DNA of 64,000 nt from positions 112,872 to 176,871 of the forward strand of contig JBJKUR010000012.1 in assembly GCA_045563055.1 (NCBI GenBank), written 5' to 3'. The position numbers and the translations under genes were made by a program. This document shows, one piece after another, positions 26,213 to 34,664 of this stretch. The stretch comes from Methylaequor sp045563055 (GTDB lineage: Bacteria; Pseudomonadota; Alphaproteobacteria; Methylaequorales; Methylaequoraceae). Below the pieces are notes generated by a model. It had not been told where the DNA came from and searched no databases. It was given only the letters and a program-made list of their open reading frames with translations. Within the stretch, counting starts at the first letter, position 1, and each line of letters begins with the position of its first letter.

Positions 26213-27966
26213 GTTTTATAAAAAAATTACATAAAAAACATATAGTAGCTAAACCTGGGTTTAATAGGTGGTTAGTTCCACCTGCCTCTATTGCAATTCA
26301 CTTGTGTATAGGTTCGGTTTATGCGTGGAGTATGTTTAACCCTGCTTTAGTAAAAATACTTGGAGTTGTAACTTCATCCGGTGATGATTGGAATCTTGGT
26401 CAAGTTGTATGGATTTTTTCTGTTGCAATTGTAAGCCTGGGTCTTGCCGCTGCCTATGCAGGAAAATGGCTTGAAGAAGTTGGGCCTAGAATGGTTGGCT
26501 TCGTAGCAGCATGTTGCTGGGGGGGTGGATTTGTAATTGGCGCTTTGGGAATTTATCTCCAAGAAATTGGTGTTCAAATCACCTTATCCCTTCCAATGTT
26601 AAGTGAAGAACCAATAACTTTAAGTATTGGATTATATTTGTTGTACCTTGGATATGGGGTAATTGGTGGTATTGGACTAGGTTTGGGGTATGTTTCACCA
26701 GTTTCTACTCTTATAAGATGGTTCCCAGATAGAAGGGGTATGGCAACTGGAATGGCTATAATGGGCTTTGGAGGTGGAGCTATGATAGCAAAGGTTACAA
26801 TAGATCGATTGTTAGCAAAGTTCTATAAAGTCCCAGAATATTTAGGAAATGTTGATTCTGTTAATTTAATTACCGAGAGCGGAAGAAGATTTGTTGATGT
26901 ATCAGGGGCACTGGTTGAAGTCGTTGTTGTAACAGTCAATGATATTGCTAAAATGATTGTACCAAGTGATCCTGGTGTCTATATCGTTGGGACTGGTTCA
27001 AGTGGAGCCGCTCAAACATTTTTATTTTTAGGTATAGTATATTTTATAATTATGACAATTGCGGCATTTTCATATAGAGTCCCCGCTGAAGGATGGGCTC
27101 CTAAAGGTTGGAAGCCTCCAGAGGATTCCAAAAAAACAAGATTGATAACAAAAAATAACGTTCACATTGACCAGGCTCTAAAAACTCCCCAATTTTATTT
27201 TTTATGGGTTGTTTTATGTTTTAATGTAACAGCTGGAATAGGGGTTATTGGTGTTGCTAAAACTATGATGATAGAAATTTTTGAACCTAGTTTACCCGGA
27301 ATTGTGACTGCAGGTTTTGCAGGTACTTATGTTTTAATGATTAGTGTTTTTAATATGGTAGGTAGAATTTTCTGGGCATCAATGTCTGATTTTATTGGAA
27401 GAAAAACAACTTATTTTATCTTCTTTTCATTAGGAATACTCTTATATTTATCCATCCCATTTACAGCAAAAGCCATGAGCATAAATCCTGTAATTACATA
27501 TCTCATTCTCTTTTACGCAGCCTCTATGATAATTTTTACAATGTATGGTGGAGGGTTTGCGACAATACCAGCTTACTTAGCAGATATTTTTGGAACAAAA
27601 TATGTTGGAGGTATCCATGGAAGATTATTAACAGCATGGTCAACTGCCGGTGTTCTTGGACCTGTTGCGATTACTCAACTAAGACAAAATTCATTTGATG
27701 AAGCAATAAATGAACTTGTAACTAAAATTAGTCCTGAAAAGTTTTCTGAAATCTACGGTGATTCAATAGAAAATCTATCGTTATTAGTCCAACAGAAGAC
27801 TGTAACAATTTCCAACCTCATGCCTCACATGCCAGAAGGAACCATCAATCCTTCTACTACCCTTTATAACTCTACAATGTTTGCTATGGCCGGCCTTCTT
27901 GCAATTGCTTTCATATCAAACCTCCTGATAGGTCCTGTTCACAGTAAGCACCACATGAAAGAATAG
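26209..27966 (+). CDS. MFS transporter, oxalate/formate antiporter (OFA) family
   Basis: 585-aa inner-membrane protein with about 12 hydrophobic segments. The N-terminal 'NRWLVPPASIAIHLCIGSVYAWSMFNPAL' region, of which 'VPPASIAIHLCIGSVYAW' is the telling part, is characteristic of OFA carriers. 'RWFPDRRGMATGMAIMGFGGGA' corresponds to the loop 2-3 region. An extra soluble insert of about 60 residues (around 205-265) separates two halves. The location between mobA and formate dehydrogenase suggests formate or a related carboxylate as substrate, but this is inference. Compared with neighbours, the coding is richer in G, as usual for glycine-rich membrane proteins. Confidence 0.85.
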   Translation: MSFIKKLHKKHIVAKPGFNRWLVPPASIAIHLCIGSVYAWSMFNPALVKILGVVTSSGDDWNLGQVVWIFSVAIVSLGLAAAYAGKWLEEVGPRMVGFVAACCWGGGFVIGALGIYLQEIGVQITLSLPMLSEEPITLSIGLYLLYLGYGVIGGIGLGLGYVSPVSTLIRWFPDRRGMATGMAIMGFGGGAMIAKVTIDRLLAKFYKVPEYLGNVDSVNLITESGRRFVDVSGALVEVVVVTVNDIAKMIVPSDPGVYIVGTGSSGAAQTFLFLGIVYFIIMTIAAFSYRVPAEGWAPKGWKPPEDSKKTRLITKNNVHIDQALKTPQFYFLWVVLCFNVTAGIGVIGVAKTMMIEIFEPSLPGIVTAGFAGTYVLMISVFNMVGRIFWASMSDFIGRKTTYFIFFSLGILLYLSIPFTAKAMSINPVITYLILFYAASMIIFTMYGGGFATIPAYLADIFGTKYVGGIHGRLLTAWSTAGVLGPVAITQLRQNSFDEAINELVTKISPEKFSEIYGDSIENLSLLVQQKTVTISNLMPHMPEGTINPSTTLYNSTMFAMAGLLAIAFISNLLIGPVHSKHHMKE

Positions 27967-28005
27967 TTAAAGATAAAAAGATAAATTGTTGGATATGAGA
28001 TATTG

Positions 28006-30765
28006 TTAAGCTGATAATTTTTCAATTTTTGCTGCGCAATATTTAAGCTCCGGAATTTTTCCATCAGGATCTAGAGCTTGATTAGTGAGAAGATTAGCTG
28101 GGGCGTTTTCAAAACAAAAAGGCATAAATACCATTCCATCGGGAATCATTTTATCCAGTCTAACTTTCACACTAACTTTTCCTCTTCTCGTTGATAACTC
28201 AACGGTCTCGTCTTGCGAAAAATTGTTTTTTTTCATTTCGTTCCTTGACATATTTACGTATGGTTGAGGTTCAATTGTGCTCAAAACTTTAGATCTTGAA
28301 GTCATGGAACCGGTATGCCAATGTTCCAGTAGTCTTCCAGTGGTTAGAATCAATGGGAAGCTGGAGTCTGGTGTTTCATCAGGAGAGACAATCTTTGCGG
28401 GAACGATTCTTGCTTTCTTATTATTTGTAGGAAAACCTTCACCAAATATTACTTCATTTCCAGGTTTACTTAAATCATCACAAGGATAGGTTACAGCACC
28501 TTCATTTACTAACCTCTCCCAGGTAATATTTTTCATTGATTCCATACAACCACTTAATTCATCATAAACTTCGTCAGGTCCAGAATAGTTCCAGTCTAGT
28601 CCCATTCTTTTGGCAAGTTCTTGGATTATCCAAAGATCCTGCTTAGCATTTCCAGGAGGGTTTATTGCCTTTCTGGCAATCTGGACTCTCCTATCAGTAT
28701 TGGTAAATGTTCCTGTTTTTTCTGGAAATGCAGAGGCTGGTAAAACAATATCTGCAAGATAAGCAGTTTCTGTTAAGAATATATCTTGAACAATAAGCAT
28801 ATCCAGTCTAGCAAGTGCTTCTCGAGCATGATTAGCATTAGGATCGGACATAGCTGGATTCTCTCCCATAACATAGAGTCCTTTAATTTCTTTATTATAT
28901 ATAGACTCCATAATTTCAACCACAGTTAGCCCTGGGTTAGGATTGATTTCACAATTCCAATATTTCTCAAAAAATTTCACATTTTCATGATTTGCAATTG
29001 GGAGATAGTCTGGAAGTACCATTGGAATAAGTCCCATGTCAGATGCTCCTTGAACATTGTTTTGTCCTCTAAGAGGGTGTAATCCTGTGCCTTCTCTTCC
29101 CACATTACCTGTTAGAAGTGCAAGAGATATTAAGCATCTTGAATTGTCTGTACCGTGAATATGTTGAGATATACCCATACCCCAAAAAATCATTGCAGAT
29201 TTCGCATTGGCAAATAGCCTGGCTGTTTCTCTAATTTCATCTGTAGAAATACCACAAATATTTGTCATTTCTTCAGGTGTAAAATCTTTTACATGTTCTT
29301 TAAGTTCGTTGTATCCCTCTGTGTTTTTTTCAATATATTGTCTGTCAACAAGCCCTTCCTCTATGATTGTATTTATCATTGCATTAAGGAGAGCTACATC
29401 TGCTCCAGGTTTGAATTGAAGACTTTTTTCAGCAATTCTAGATAAATCCTGCTTCCTAGGGTCCATTATTATGAGCTTCAATCCTTGTTCTTTGACTGCA
29501 TTTTTTATAAAAGTAGCGGCAACTGGATGGTTTTGGGTGGGTCTTGCACCAATAACAATTGCAACATCAGCATTCTTAACTTCTGAGACTGGAGCGGTAA
29601 CTGCCCCTGTTCCGATCGCTTCCATAAGTGCCGCAACAGAAGAGGCGTGACACATTCTTGTGCAATGATCAACATTGTTGTTTTTAAAGCCAATTCTGAC
29701 TAACTTTTGGAAAAGATATGCTTCTTCATTAGAACCTTTTGCGCATCCAAAACCTGCAAGTGCTTTTTCTCCGTTTTTTGAGTCTCTTATTTCTTTTAAT
29801 TTTTTGGCTGCAAGGTCTAGTGCTTCATCCCATGAAGCCTCTCTGAAATGAGATAGTGGTTTTAAGGGGTCAACTCTTTCTTTTGGGTTTTTTTTCACTC
29901 CTTCTTTTCTAATTAAAGGTTTGGTTATTCTCTCTGGGTTATGAACATAGTCGAAACCAAACCTCCCTTTTACACAAAGTCTATTATGGTTTGCTGGACC
30001 CTCTCTACCATCTACAGATATTATTTTTTCGTCTTTAATATTATAAGTAAGTTGACAGCCAACTCCACAATAAGGACATAATGAGTCTACTTTTCTGTCA
30101 GGGGTAGAGACTTTTTTCCCATCTTCATTTAACAAGTTAGATTCCATTAACGCTCCTGTTGGGCACGCTTGGACACATTCCCCACAACTTACACATGTTG
30201 ATTCACCCATTGGATCGTTAAAATCAAATACTACCTTTGATGTATGACCTCTGTTACCCATACCTATCACATCATTAACTTGGACTTCTCTACATGCTCT
30301 TACACATAAGTTACATTGAATACAAGCATCCAAGTTAACAGCCATCGCAACATGCGAATTATCTGAAATTGGAACTTCTTTGTTTTCTCTTTTATCAAAA
30401 CGGCTTTTACGTACTTTTACTTCATCAGCAATTTTCCAAAAGTGGGAATCAGGGTCATGACAATCTTCTTTTACTGGTTGATCTGTTACAAGCAATTCTA
30501 AAACCATTTTTCTTGACTTTGCTGATCTTTCGTCTTCTGTTGAGACTTTCATTCCCTCAGTGGGTTGTCTAATACAAGAGGCTACCAAAACTCTTTCTCC
30601 CTCAACAGAAACCATGCAGGCTCTACAATTACCATCAGCTCTATAACCAGGTTTATCTGAATAACAAAGATGAGGTAGCAATATTCCATTTTTTTTGGCT
30701 ACCTGCCAAATTGTTTCTCCTTCTTCAGCTTTAACCCTCTTATTATTTAAAAAAAATTCAACCAT
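28006..30765 (-). CDS. NAD-dependent formate dehydrogenase, alpha (catalytic) subunit
   Basis: 919-aa molybdopterin oxidoreductase that oxidises formate to CO2. Order of parts: N-terminal [2Fe-2S] domain ('HLCYSDKPGYRADGNCRAC', residues about 31-49), NuoG-type cysteine/histidine site ('DCHDPDSH'), two [4Fe-4S] sites ('CIQCNLCVRACRE', 'CVSCGECVQACPTGAL'), the [4Fe-4S] next to the cofactor ('CPYCGVGCQLTYN'), the catalytic Cys-His pair in 'HCTRMCHASSVAAL', and a C-terminal dinucleotide-binding domain. Cysteine, not selenocysteine, is the metal ligand. It resembles the soluble two-subunit enzymes of methylotrophs. Whether Mo or W is used cannot be read. Confidence 0.92.
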   Translation of the reverse strand: MVEFFLNNKRVKAEEGETIWQVAKKNGILLPHLCYSDKPGYRADGNCRACMVSVEGERVLVASCIRQPTEGMKVSTEDERSAKSRKMVLELLVTDQPVKEDCHDPDSHFWKIADEVKVRKSRFDKRENKEVPISDNSHVAMAVNLDACIQCNLCVRACREVQVNDVIGMGNRGHTSKVVFDFNDPMGESTCVSCGECVQACPTGALMESNLLNEDGKKVSTPDRKVDSLCPYCGVGCQLTYNIKDEKIISVDGREGPANHNRLCVKGRFGFDYVHNPERITKPLIRKEGVKKNPKERVDPLKPLSHFREASWDEALDLAAKKLKEIRDSKNGEKALAGFGCAKGSNEEAYLFQKLVRIGFKNNNVDHCTRMCHASSVAALMEAIGTGAVTAPVSEVKNADVAIVIGARPTQNHPVAATFIKNAVKEQGLKLIIMDPRKQDLSRIAEKSLQFKPGADVALLNAMINTIIEEGLVDRQYIEKNTEGYNELKEHVKDFTPEEMTNICGISTDEIRETARLFANAKSAMIFWGMGISQHIHGTDNSRCLISLALLTGNVGREGTGLHPLRGQNNVQGASDMGLIPMVLPDYLPIANHENVKFFEKYWNCEINPNPGLTVVEIMESIYNKEIKGLYVMGENPAMSDPNANHAREALARLDMLIVQDIFLTETAYLADIVLPASAFPEKTGTFTNTDRRVQIARKAINPPGNAKQDLWIIQELAKRMGLDWNYSGPDEVYDELSGCMESMKNITWERLVNEGAVTYPCDDLSKPGNEVIFGEGFPTNNKKARIVPAKIVSPDETPDSSFPLILTTGRLLEHWHTGSMTSRSKVLSTIEPQPYVNMSRNEMKKNNFSQDETVELSTRRGKVSVKVRLDKMIPDGMVFMPFCFENAPANLLTNQALDPDGKIPELKYCAAKIEKLSA

Positions 30766-30807
30766 AAGTTTTTGTATTTATTTTTTATTACTTTAATTAA
30801 TATCTAT

Positions 30808-32475
30808 TTATATATGATCTTTAAAGAAATTCAAAGTGCAAGTAATTGGGTTTCCTGCTGCTTGTCCTAAACCGCAAATTGAGGCATCTGACATCGTTAG
30901 CACAAGTTCTTTGAGTAATTCTTCATCCCAGTTATTTTTTTCCATCAATTTAACTGCCTTTTCAGTTCCAACCCTACAAGGGGTGCATTGCCCACAACTT
31001 TCATCGTTGAAAAATTTCAGTAAATTTAAAGCAACCTTCTTAACATCATCTTTATCTGAGAAAATAACAATTGCTCCTGAGCCAATAAAACAACCATGTT
31101 TTTCAAGAGTTCCAAAATCTAATGGTATATCAGCCATTGAAGCTGGTAATATACCTCCTGAGGCTCCTCCAGGAAGATAACCTAGAAACTTATGCCCATC
31201 TAGCATTCCTCCGCAATACTGATTCAATAATTCATCAATGGTTATACCTGCTGGTGCTAATTTAACTCCTGGATTTTTAACTCTACCTGAAACTGAGTAG
31301 CTGTGAGGCCCTTTATGCCCTTTTTTCCCTTGGTTTGCAAACCATTCGTGACCATTATTCAGGATGTCTGGAACCCAAAAAACAGTTTCTATATTGTGAT
31401 TTAGTGTTGGTTTTCCAAATAAACCAACTTTTGAAACAAATGGAGGTTTATGTCTAGGAAGACCTCTTTTACCCTCTATTGATTCAATCATTGCTGACTC
31501 TTCACCACAAATGTATGCTCCTGCTCCTCTTCTAACGTATATTTTTGTTTCAGAATCAATGATGTTTTTATTTTGTAGTTTTTTCAATTCTTCAATCATA
31601 TTTAATCTAATTCCCGGGTATTCATCTCTCATGTAAATGTAAATTTCTTTTGCATCAACTGCCCATGCAGCTATTAACATACCTTCAAAAAACTTATGAA
31701 TATTTTGTTCTAAATACAGTTTGTCCTTAAATGTTCCTGGTTCTCCTTCGTCTCCGTTAATTGTCATTAGTCTAGGTCCAGTTTCCATTCTGACAAATTT
31801 CCATTTTTGTCCAGACGGAAAACCAGCTCCACCCATACCTTTTAACCCTGAATTGTTTAGTACTTCAATAACATTTTCAACCGAAAGCTTATTTGAGTAG
31901 CATTTTTTTAGAATCTCATACCCTCCATCTTTAATATAATCTTTAAGGCTCTTACCTTTAATGACGGTGGGATGAAAGTCTTTATCTGAAATAACTTTCT
32001 TAATTTTTTCAAGGTTTGAATTTTCGACATGTTTATGCCCAACTTCACAGGCTGGTGCCTTATCGCACAAACCCATACATGGAGCTCTCAAAACTCTTAT
32101 TTTTTTTTCATCTAAATTATCGCTAAGATCTTTAATTAACTTTTCTGAACCAAAAAGCTCACATGTAAGACTGTCACATACTCGGATTGTAATATCTTGG
32201 ATTGATGGTTCGTCATCTTCGATTACATCAAAGTGTGCATAAAAAGTAGCTACTTCATAAGACTCAGCAAAAGGGATTTTGAGAAGTTCAGATAATGCAG
32301 CTAGGTGTTTTTTTCTAATTTCTCCGAATTTATCCTGAATAAGGTGTAAATATTCTATTAGAAGATCTCTTTGAAGTGGGATGTTTTTAATTAATTCTTT
32401 AACTTCTTTTAAAGCTTCATCTTCGGTTTTTCGTCCTTTGGGATAGAATTTTTTATTTTTATTAATATCAAGCAT
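30808..32475 (-). CDS. NAD-dependent formate dehydrogenase, beta subunit (NuoE-NuoF fusion)
   Basis: 555-aa electron-transfer subunit that passes electrons from formate to NAD. Residues about 1-165 are NuoE-like with a [2Fe-2S] site ('CDSLTCELFG', 'APCMGLCDKAPACEV'). Residues about 185-555 are NuoF-like with FMN/NADH loops ('GMGGAGFPSGQKW', 'NGDEGEPGTFKD', 'YICGEESAMIES') and the [4Fe-4S] motif 'CGQCTPCRVGT'. The fusion of the two modules matches the beta subunit of two-subunit formate dehydrogenases rather than the separate FdsG and FdsB. It is upstream of the alpha gene with a 42-base gap, so it leads the operon. Confidence 0.92.
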   Translation of the reverse strand: MLDINKNKKFYPKGRKTEDEALKEVKELIKNIPLQRDLLIEYLHLIQDKFGEIRKKHLAALSELLKIPFAESYEVATFYAHFDVIEDDEPSIQDITIRVCDSLTCELFGSEKLIKDLSDNLDEKKIRVLRAPCMGLCDKAPACEVGHKHVENSNLEKIKKVISDKDFHPTVIKGKSLKDYIKDGGYEILKKCYSNKLSVENVIEVLNNSGLKGMGGAGFPSGQKWKFVRMETGPRLMTINGDEGEPGTFKDKLYLEQNIHKFFEGMLIAAWAVDAKEIYIYMRDEYPGIRLNMIEELKKLQNKNIIDSETKIYVRRGAGAYICGEESAMIESIEGKRGLPRHKPPFVSKVGLFGKPTLNHNIETVFWVPDILNNGHEWFANQGKKGHKGPHSYSVSGRVKNPGVKLAPAGITIDELLNQYCGGMLDGHKFLGYLPGGASGGILPASMADIPLDFGTLEKHGCFIGSGAIVIFSDKDDVKKVALNLLKFFNDESCGQCTPCRVGTEKAVKLMEKNNWDEELLKELVLTMSDASICGLGQAAGNPITCTLNFFKDHI

Positions 32476-32511
32476 TTTGTTTTTATTTGTATATATATTG
32501 AACTTTTTTTT

Positions 32512-33030
32512 TTAATTAAAATGATCTTGTATAATTTTTTTCACTTTATCTAATAAATTACCTTTTTTAAACAAAAATCCTTTAATTCCAGCATTTTTTG
32601 CTGACTGTATATCACTTGGCTTATCTCCAACTAAAAAGCAATGATTTAATTCTAAATTATATTTTTTTAATGCATTGTTAATCATGATTGGAGAAGGTTT
32701 TCTATCTGAATTTATATCAGAGTTTGGTAAATCTGTTGAAAAAAAAAAATCGTCTATAAATGTATCGTAATTTTCTTTTAATTCTTTATTCATCCAATTG
32801 TGAAGTTTATTAACATCATTTTTAGAATAGAATTTTCTTTTTACCCCAGATTGATTGGTCACAACTATTACTAAGTATCCATTTTTTTTGAGATATTGAA
32901 TTGCATTTTGGGCACCATCAATCCATTTAAAATCCTCTATTTTGTAAAGATATCCTATGTCTTCATTAATTACACCGTCGCGGTCTAAAAAACATGCTTT
33001 ATTAACTTTTTTAAATTTCTCTTGATTCAT
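32512..33030 (-). CDS. HAD phosphatase, GmhB/HisB-N type
   Basis: 172-aa HAD-superfamily phosphatase. The catalytic 'CFLDRDGVINED' (nucleophile Asp and acid/base Asp), 'VVTNQSGV', 'RKPSPIMI' and 'FLVGDKPSDIQSA' are all in place. The closest named members are D,D-heptose 1,7-bisphosphate phosphatase (GmhB) and the HisB N-terminal domain. The zinc-binding Cys/His loop of those enzymes is missing: the region reads 'FFFSTDLPNSDINSDRKP' with no cysteine. Substrate is therefore uncertain; a sugar phosphate for surface polysaccharide is plausible. It is divergent from dksA and shares the tandem-repeat promoter region. Confidence 0.8.
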   Translation of the reverse strand: MNQEKFKKVNKACFLDRDGVINEDIGYLYKIEDFKWIDGAQNAIQYLKKNGYLVIVVTNQSGVKRKFYSKNDVNKLHNWMNKELKENYDTFIDDFFFSTDLPNSDINSDRKPSPIMINNALKKYNLELNHCFLVGDKPSDIQSAKNAGIKGFLFKKGNLLDKVKKIIQDHFN

Positions 33031-33057
33031 TTTTTTTCAAATATAATTATAGTGCAT

Positions 33058-33093
33058 AAATTAATATAGTTAAAAAAATTAATATAGTTAAAA
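33058..33093. repeat. Perfect tandem duplication, 2 x 18 bp, at the dksA promoter
   Basis: Two identical copies of AAATTAATATAGTTAAAA at 33058-33075 and 33076-33093, ending one base before the dksA ATG (33095). Each copy contains TATAGT, a good -10 hexamer (33065-33070 and 33083-33088). The second box is six bases before the ATG, which would give a leaderless transcript; the first would give an 18-base longer one. The same segment is also upstream of the divergent HAD gene. Confidence 0.85.
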
Positions 33094-33094
33094 G

Positions 33095-33520
33095 ATGGTT
33101 AAAAAAAAAATTAATGGTTCTTACACACCTTCTGAAACAGAAGTTTTCATGAACCCAAAGCAATTAAATTATTTTAAAGACCTTCTTAATGACTGGAAAC
33201 ATGATCTTCTTCAAGGCTCCTCATTAACTATTAATAATCTAAAGGAAGAGTCTTCAAACAAACCCGATAATGCAGACAGAGCATCAATCGAATCAGAAAG
33301 AAGTCTTGAGCTCAGGACAAGAGATAGAGAGAGAAAACTTATTAGTAAGATCAATAAAGCTCTTAAGAAAATAGAAGATGGGACATATGGTTATTGTGAA
33401 GATACGAACCAACCAATTTCCATTAAACGATTGATTGCAAGACCAATTGCAACATTATCTCTTGAGGCCCAGGAGATACACGAAAAATCAGAAAAAATTT
33501 ATAAAGAGAAAGAATATTAA
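33095..33520 (+). CDS. dksA: DksA/TraR-family transcription factor
   Basis: Binds the secondary channel of RNA polymerase and works with ppGpp in stringent control of rRNA and other promoters. The coiled coil is at about residues 40-105 with the acidic tip 'NADRASIESERS'. The C-terminal zinc finger is largely lost: 'YGYCEDTNQPISIKRLIARP' and 'LSLEAQE' keep one of the four cysteines, as in many alphaproteobacterial DksA proteins. Length 141 aa. No ribosome binding site is visible before the ATG. Confidence 0.92.
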   Translation: MVKKKINGSYTPSETEVFMNPKQLNYFKDLLNDWKHDLLQGSSLTINNLKEESSNKPDNADRASIESERSLELRTRDRERKLISKINKALKKIEDGTYGYCEDTNQPISIKRLIARPIATLSLEAQEIHEKSEKIYKEKEY

Positions 33521-33528
33521 TTTTCATG

Positions 33529-33556
33529 TTGTATTGCTTTTTAAACATGTTAGTAT
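33529..33556 (+). promoter_or_regulatory. Candidate recA promoter
   Basis: TTGTAT at 33529-33534, a 16-base spacer and TAGTAT at 33551-33556. Transcription would start near 33563, inside the LexA box, which suits repression. The leader would be about 15 bases. The boxes are imperfect, so this is tentative. Confidence 0.4.
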
Positions 33557-33559
33557 GTA

Positions 33560-33574
33560 GAACATTAATAGAAC
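33560..33574 (+). promoter_or_regulatory. LexA (SOS) box of recA
   Basis: GAAC-ATTAATA-GAAC, a direct repeat with 7-base spacing. This is the complement of GTTC-N7-GTTC, the LexA site of alphaproteobacteria. It ends 3 bases before the recA ATG and covers the place where a ribosome binding site would be, so LexA would block transcription start itself. Confidence 0.8.
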
Positions 33575-33577
33575 ATT

Positions 33578-34630
33578 ATGGATAAATTAAAAACACTTGA
33601 ATCTACAATAAGTCAAATTGAAAGAAACTTTGGTAAAGGTTCAGTAATGAAACTTGGAGAGAGAGAAGTAATAGAAATTGATGCTATCTCCTCTGGCTCT
33701 CTTAGTCTTGATATGGCTTTAGGGATTGGTGGTTTGCCGAAGGGAAGAATAGTTGAAATATACGGCCCTGAGAGTTCTGGTAAAACAACCCTTGCATTAC
33801 ATGTTATTGCAGAGGCCCAAAAAAAAGGAGGAACATGCGCATTTGTGGATGCAGAACATGCGCTAGATCCTATTTATGCTAAAAAATTAGGTGTTAATAC
33901 AGACGAAATGTTAATTTCGCAACCCGATAACGGAGAACAAGCCTTAGAGATTGCTGATACACTTGTAAATTCAAATGCTATTGATGTTTTAGTGATTGAC
34001 TCAGTTGCAGCTTTAGTCCCCAGGGCTGAGATTGAGGGTGACATGGGAGATTCACACATGGGATTACATGCAAGGTTAATGAGTCAGGCATTGAGAAAAC
34101 TTACTGGCTCTATTTCAAGATCTCAATCACTTGTAATTTTTATAAATCAGATAAGACAAAAAATTGGTGTAATGTTTGGAAACCCTGAAACAACTACAGG
34201 CGGTAATGCTTTAAAGTTTTATGCATCAATTAGAATGGATATAAGACGAATCGGCGCAATTAAAGATAGAGATGAGGTAATTGGCAATCAAACAAGAGTT
34301 AAAGTAGTAAAGAATAAACTTGCTCCGCCCTTTAAGACAGTCGAGTTTGATATAATGTATGGAGAGGGAATATCCAAAACTGGAGAAATACTTGATTTAG
34401 CCTCCAAAGATGGTTTAGTTGAAAAAGCAGGTGCATGGTATTCATATAACGGTGAAAGAATTGGACAAGGTAGAGAAAACGCCAAAGTATATCTTAAAGA
34501 AAATCCAGAAATTGCCGAAAAAATTGAAGAAACCTTAAGATCTGGAAGTAAACCCAGTGAATCAGAAGAATCTTCAGAAGAAATTGATAAAAACACAATT
34601 GAAAAAGATAAAGAAATGAATGTTGATTAA
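33578..34630 (+). CDS. recA: Recombinase RecA
   Basis: DNA strand-exchange protein and co-protease for LexA self-cleavage. The Walker A 'GPESSGKTTLALH' (about residues 65-77), 'FVDAEHALD', 'VLVIDSVAALVPRAE' and the L2 loop 'FGNPETTTGGNALKFYAS' are complete. The C-terminal tail is rich in glutamate and serine, as usual. Length 350 aa. A LexA box lies just upstream; alaS follows after 34 bases, and recA-alaS-icd proximity is a known alphaproteobacterial arrangement. Confidence 0.99.
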   Translation: MDKLKTLESTISQIERNFGKGSVMKLGEREVIEIDAISSGSLSLDMALGIGGLPKGRIVEIYGPESSGKTTLALHVIAEAQKKGGTCAFVDAEHALDPIYAKKLGVNTDEMLISQPDNGEQALEIADTLVNSNAIDVLVIDSVAALVPRAEIEGDMGDSHMGLHARLMSQALRKLTGSISRSQSLVIFINQIRQKIGVMFGNPETTTGGNALKFYASIRMDIRRIGAIKDRDEVIGNQTRVKVVKNKLAPPFKTVEFDIMYGEGISKTGEILDLASKDGLVEKAGAWYSYNGERIGQGRENAKVYLKENPEIAEKIEETLRSGSKPSESEESSEEIDKNTIEKDKEMNVD

Positions 34631-34652
34631 TTGTAGAATTATTCATTATAAT
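34623..34652 (+). promoter_or_regulatory. Candidate promoter of alaS
   Basis: TTGATT at 34623-34628, an 18-base spacer and TATAAT at 34647-34652, partly inside the end of recA. The alaS ATG is 12 bases after the -10, so the leader would be about six bases. Spacing is at the long end of normal. Confidence 0.35.
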
Positions 34653-34664
34653 TAAATAAATTAA

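Noticed and set aside
33058..33093. Tandem 18-bp repeat as the start of a CRISPR array
   Set aside because: The copies are directly adjacent without spacers, only two exist, and there are no cas genes.
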